Assembly: GCF_020171285.1 (NCBI RefSeq)
Contig: NZ_JAIUZI010000001.1
Coordinates: forward strand, 372,001 to 436,000
Direction of reading: 5' to 3'
Origin: Seohaeicola saemankumensis
Lineage (GTDB): Bacteria > Pseudomonadota > Alphaproteobacteria > Rhodobacterales > Rhodobacteraceae
Length of the DNA stretch: 64,000 nucleotides
Shown: positions 62,179 through 64,000 of the stretch, in pieces
Layout: the number at the start of each line of letters is the position of its first letter
How positions within the stretch are numbered: the first letter of the stretch is position 1
Made by a program: the position numbers and the translations under genes
The notes under the pieces: model-generated
The model's database searches: none
Told to the model about the DNA's origin: nothing
What the model saw: the letters and a program-made list of their open reading frames with translations, nothing else

Positions 62179-62991
62179 ATGCGTTTGATCTATTCCGCTC
62201 TTGTTCTGGGCGCGCTGGGGGCTTGCGCGCCAGCCATTCCCGACAGTGCGGCGGGGGTGGGGTTTGACAATTCGCCAGCTGCCCAGCAACGCCGTGAAGC
62301 GCAGTTGACGGGATCCTCGGCCAATGGTGCGACGCTGGTCCCGCCGCGGGCGGTGTCGTCTGAAACGCTGCCGGCCGCGGCGACCCAGCCGCAAAGCGTC
62401 GCGGCGGCACAGGCTCCGGCAACGGGTGCGCCGCTTTCGGCGCTGGCGCCACAGCCCGTCGCGCCCGCGGACACGTCCGACTCGGCGGACGACATCGCGC
62501 GCGACACTGCCGCCGCGCTGGCGGCGGCACAGGCGAATTCCGGCGTGCCGCCGGTCGAAGCCAGCCCGCTGAACCCGCCGCCCGCGGCCGTCAGCTCCAC
62601 CGGGATTTCGAGCGAAAACGACTTTGCTGCCGTGTCCAGCACGCGCACCATCGAAAGCGATGCCGAACGGCTGGCTCAAAATAAGGCGCAGTACCAGCAG
62701 ATTCCGGCCGCACCGCTTCCGTCGCGCAGCGGCGACGCGCAGCCCAACATCGTCAGCTATGCGCTGTCGACCCAGAATGCGCCCGGCGTCCGCCTTTACA
62801 GCCGGTCAGGGTTCAATCTGGAGGCCAAGGCCGCTCGCAACTGCGCGGCCTTCACCTCGCCCGATCAGGCGCAGATTGCCTTTCTGAGCAGCGGCGGGCC
62901 GGAAAAGGACAAACGCGGTCTCGACCCGGACGGCGACGGGTTTGCCTGCGCCTGGGATCCGGCCCCGTTCCGTCGCGCCGTGCAGAACTGA
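62179..62991 (+). CDS. Lipoprotein with C-terminal excalibur calcium-binding domain
   Basis: This 270-aa protein has a signal with lipobox LGAC (C about 15). A long low-complexity Ala/Pro/Ser linker follows (about 45-150). The excalibur-like domain is at the C-terminus (NCAAFTSPDQAQIAFLSSGG, then DPDGDGFACAWDP, about 222-262), with the DxDxDGxxC signature. Excalibur domains occur in extracellular and envelope proteins and resemble EF-hand loops. AGGA precedes the ATG. It lies between gatA and an amidase gene, so a cell-wall role is possible. Confidence 0.85.
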   Translation: MRLIYSALVLGALGACAPAIPDSAAGVGFDNSPAAQQRREAQLTGSSANGATLVPPRAVSSETLPAAATQPQSVAAAQAPATGAPLSALAPQPVAPADTSDSADDIARDTAAALAAAQANSGVPPVEASPLNPPPAAVSSTGISSENDFAAVSSTRTIESDAERLAQNKAQYQQIPAAPLPSRSGDAQPNIVSYALSTQNAPGVRLYSRSGFNLEAKAARNCAAFTSPDQAQIAFLSSGGPEKDKRGLDPDGDGFACAWDPAPFRRAVQN

Positions 62992-63001
62992 CAGGCCCCC
63001 G

Positions 63002-63664
63002 TTGGAGCGGGCTGTCTGGCATCCTTCACCGAACTTCGGGCCGCGGCGAGACGGGCTGACGCCCACGTTGGTGGTGATCCACTATACGGCGATGTCGGAT
63101 GCGCGCGCGGCGCTTGACCGCCTGTGCGACCCCGGGGCCGAGGTCTCGGCCCACTATCTGATCGGCGTGGACGGCAAACTGTGGCAGATGGTGGACGAGA
63201 CGATGCGGGCCTGGCACGCGGGCGCGGGCGAATGGAACGGTCAGGATGACATCAACTCACGCTCGATCGGGATCGAACTGGATAACACGGGCGCGCATCC
63301 GTTTTCCGAGCCGCAGATGGCGGCGCTGGAACGACTGTTGTCGGAAATCCTGACACGCTGGGAAATCGCGCCGACCGGCGTGATCGGCCATTCGGACATG
63401 GCGCCGGGCCGCAAATGCGATCCGGGACCCCGGTTCGACTGGACCCGGCTGGCGCGCCAGGGGCTGGCGCGCGAATGCCGGGTTGGAACCGCCGCACCCG
63501 AGATCGGAACATTCCGGGCGCTGGCGCAGTCCTGCGGTTTCACCGCCGATGTGCCCGAGGAGGCGCTGCTGGAGGCGATCCGGCTGCGATTGCGACCCTG
63601 GGCGCTCGGCCCGCTGGAGCGTGACGACATGGCGGCGCTGGCGGGGTTTTCCAGCGGGTCCTGA
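63002..63664 (+). CDS. N-acetylmuramoyl-L-alanine amidase (Amidase_2, AmiD/AmpD-like)
   Basis: This protein of about 220 aa has Amidase_2 zinc ligands in LVVIHYTAM (H about 26), then GHSDMAPGRKCDPGPRFDW (about 136-154), with SRSIGIELDN between them. A C-terminal peptidoglycan-binding-like helix bundle (about 170-220) follows. It cleaves muramoyl-alanine bonds in wall turnover. The start is uncertain. TTG at 63002 lies just after the lipoprotein stop; an ATG at 62942 would overlap that gene by 50 bp. No signal peptide is visible from either start. Confidence 0.85.
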   Translation: MERAVWHPSPNFGPRRDGLTPTLVVIHYTAMSDARAALDRLCDPGAEVSAHYLIGVDGKLWQMVDETMRAWHAGAGEWNGQDDINSRSIGIELDNTGAHPFSEPQMAALERLLSEILTRWEIAPTGVIGHSDMAPGRKCDPGPRFDWTRLARQGLARECRVGTAAPEIGTFRALAQSCGFTADVPEEALLEAIRLRLRPWALGPLERDDMAALAGFSSGS

Positions 63665-63693
63665 TGCTGCGGGCGGCTGGCCTCGCGCGGTGG

Positions 63694-63739
63694 CAAGAAT
63701 TTTCGAAAATTCTTGACCGAAATCTTTGCAAGATTTCGG
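63694..63739. terminator. Two adjacent perfect palindromes between convergent genes
   Basis: Arms CAAGAATTTTC and GAAAATTCTTG meet directly at 63694-63715. CCGAAATCTT-TGC-AAGATTTCGG follows at 63717-63739. They lie between the amidase stop (63664) and the end of the SLC13-type gene (63753), a natural place for a bidirectional terminator. The first matches the palindrome at 24203-24227. Confidence 0.65.
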
Positions 63740-63752
63740 GGACCGTCGCGGG

Positions 63753-64000
63753 TCAGAGCGGCCAGAATACCAGGATCGCAGGGATCGAAACGGCGATCAC
63801 GAGGATTTCCAGCGGCAGACCCATACGCCAGTAATCGCCGAAGTGGTAGCCGCCGGGACCGAGGATCAGCGTGTTGTTTTTATGCCCGATCGGGGTCAGG
63901 AATGCCGAGGACGCGGCCACCGCGACCGCCATCAAGAAGGGGTCGGGAGAGACCCCCAGCGAATGCGCCATCTGGATTCCGACAGGCGCCGCAACGATGG
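63753..64000 (-). CDS. SLC13-type permease, C-terminal fragment (start outside window)
   Basis: The frame is open to the window's right edge; only the last ~82 residues are visible. They contain VAAPVGIQMAHSLGVSPDPFLMAVAVAASSAFLTPIGHKNNTLILGPGGYHFGDYWRMG, a pattern of the SLC13/DASS (divalent anion:sodium symporter) C-terminal helices, and a final hydrophobic helix ending ILVFWPL. It probably transports sulfate or dicarboxylates; regulatory TrkA-C domains, if any, lie outside. Confidence 0.85.
   Translation of the reverse strand, partial: IVAAPVGIQMAHSLGVSPDPFLMAVAVAASSAFLTPIGHKNNTLILGPGGYHFGDYWRMGLPLEILVIAVSIPAILVFWPL

Noticed and set aside
1-64000. CRISPR arrays, tRNA/rRNA genes, transposases, phage genes, nif genes
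   Set aside because: None could be recognised. The dispersed repeats are few, far apart and unevenly spaced, so they are not a CRISPR array.

Overview
The window is chromosomal DNA of an alphaproteobacterium, most likely a Rhodobacterales (Roseobacter-group) species. The reasons are the high GC and dense, often ATGA-overlapping genes; a hydrogenase cluster whose gene order matches my recollection of the Rhodobacter capsulatus hup/hyp locus; a tandem glycine riboswitch before gcvT; and a dispersed intergenic repeat (…GGAGTATTTG…AGAGATGAAA). No rRNA, tRNA, CRISPR array, transposase or phage gene was seen.

Layout. (1) 1-3.7 kb: an IclR-type regulator diverges from a Rieske oxygenase plus a glutamine-synthetase-like ligase, with a perfect 11-bp dyad between them. 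(2) 3.7-8.5 kb: glycine riboswitch and gcvT-gcvH-gcvP. (3) 8.5-10.9 kb: an orphan membrane protein, about 580 bp without a convincing gene, and an acyl-CoA dehydrogenase. (4) 10.9-30.4 kb, minus strand: a complete H2-uptake system in the order hupT-hupU-hupV-hypF-hupS-hupL-(60-aa membrane protein)-hupC-hupD-hupF-hupG-hupH-hupJ-hupK-hypA-hypB-hupR-hypC-hypD-hypE. HupSLC is the membrane uptake [NiFe] hydrogenase. HupUV/HupT/HupR is the H2-sensing circuit, and the rest builds and matures the enzyme. (5) 30.4-35.4 kb: a phosphodiesterase-like protein, a TetR/MFS pair, an HxlR/tautomerase pair and a di-haem cytochrome c. (6) 35.4-42.7 kb: a dipeptide-type ABC transporter with a CocE/NonD hydrolase. 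(7) 42.7-46.5 kb: glycerate kinase, D-aminoacyl-tRNA deacylase, PfkB kinase, nitroreductase and Hsp20. (8) 46.5-52.0 kb: a membrane/stress module of XpaC, TelA, DUF2927 lipoprotein, SPFH-GYF and zinc-ribbon protein, led by a 29-aa membrane peptide. (9) 52.1-53.6 kb: rluB-like and tadA. (10) 53.6-57.5 kb: four tandem paralogous class III adenylate cyclases, each with an N-terminal NTF2/SnoaL-like domain. (11) 57.6-64 kb: metal-dependent hydrolase, MFS, VOC protein, gatC-gatA, an excalibur lipoprotein, an amidase, and the C-terminal end of an SLC13-type permease.

The least conventional items are the four-gene NTF2-cyclase array with paired direct repeats upstream, the XpaC-TelA-SPFH module with its tiny leader peptide, the mini-HupE-like protein inside hupSLC, and the modular 3'-UTR-like repeat family that sits in sense orientation after at least five genes. 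All calls come from reading the sequence; no database search was possible.
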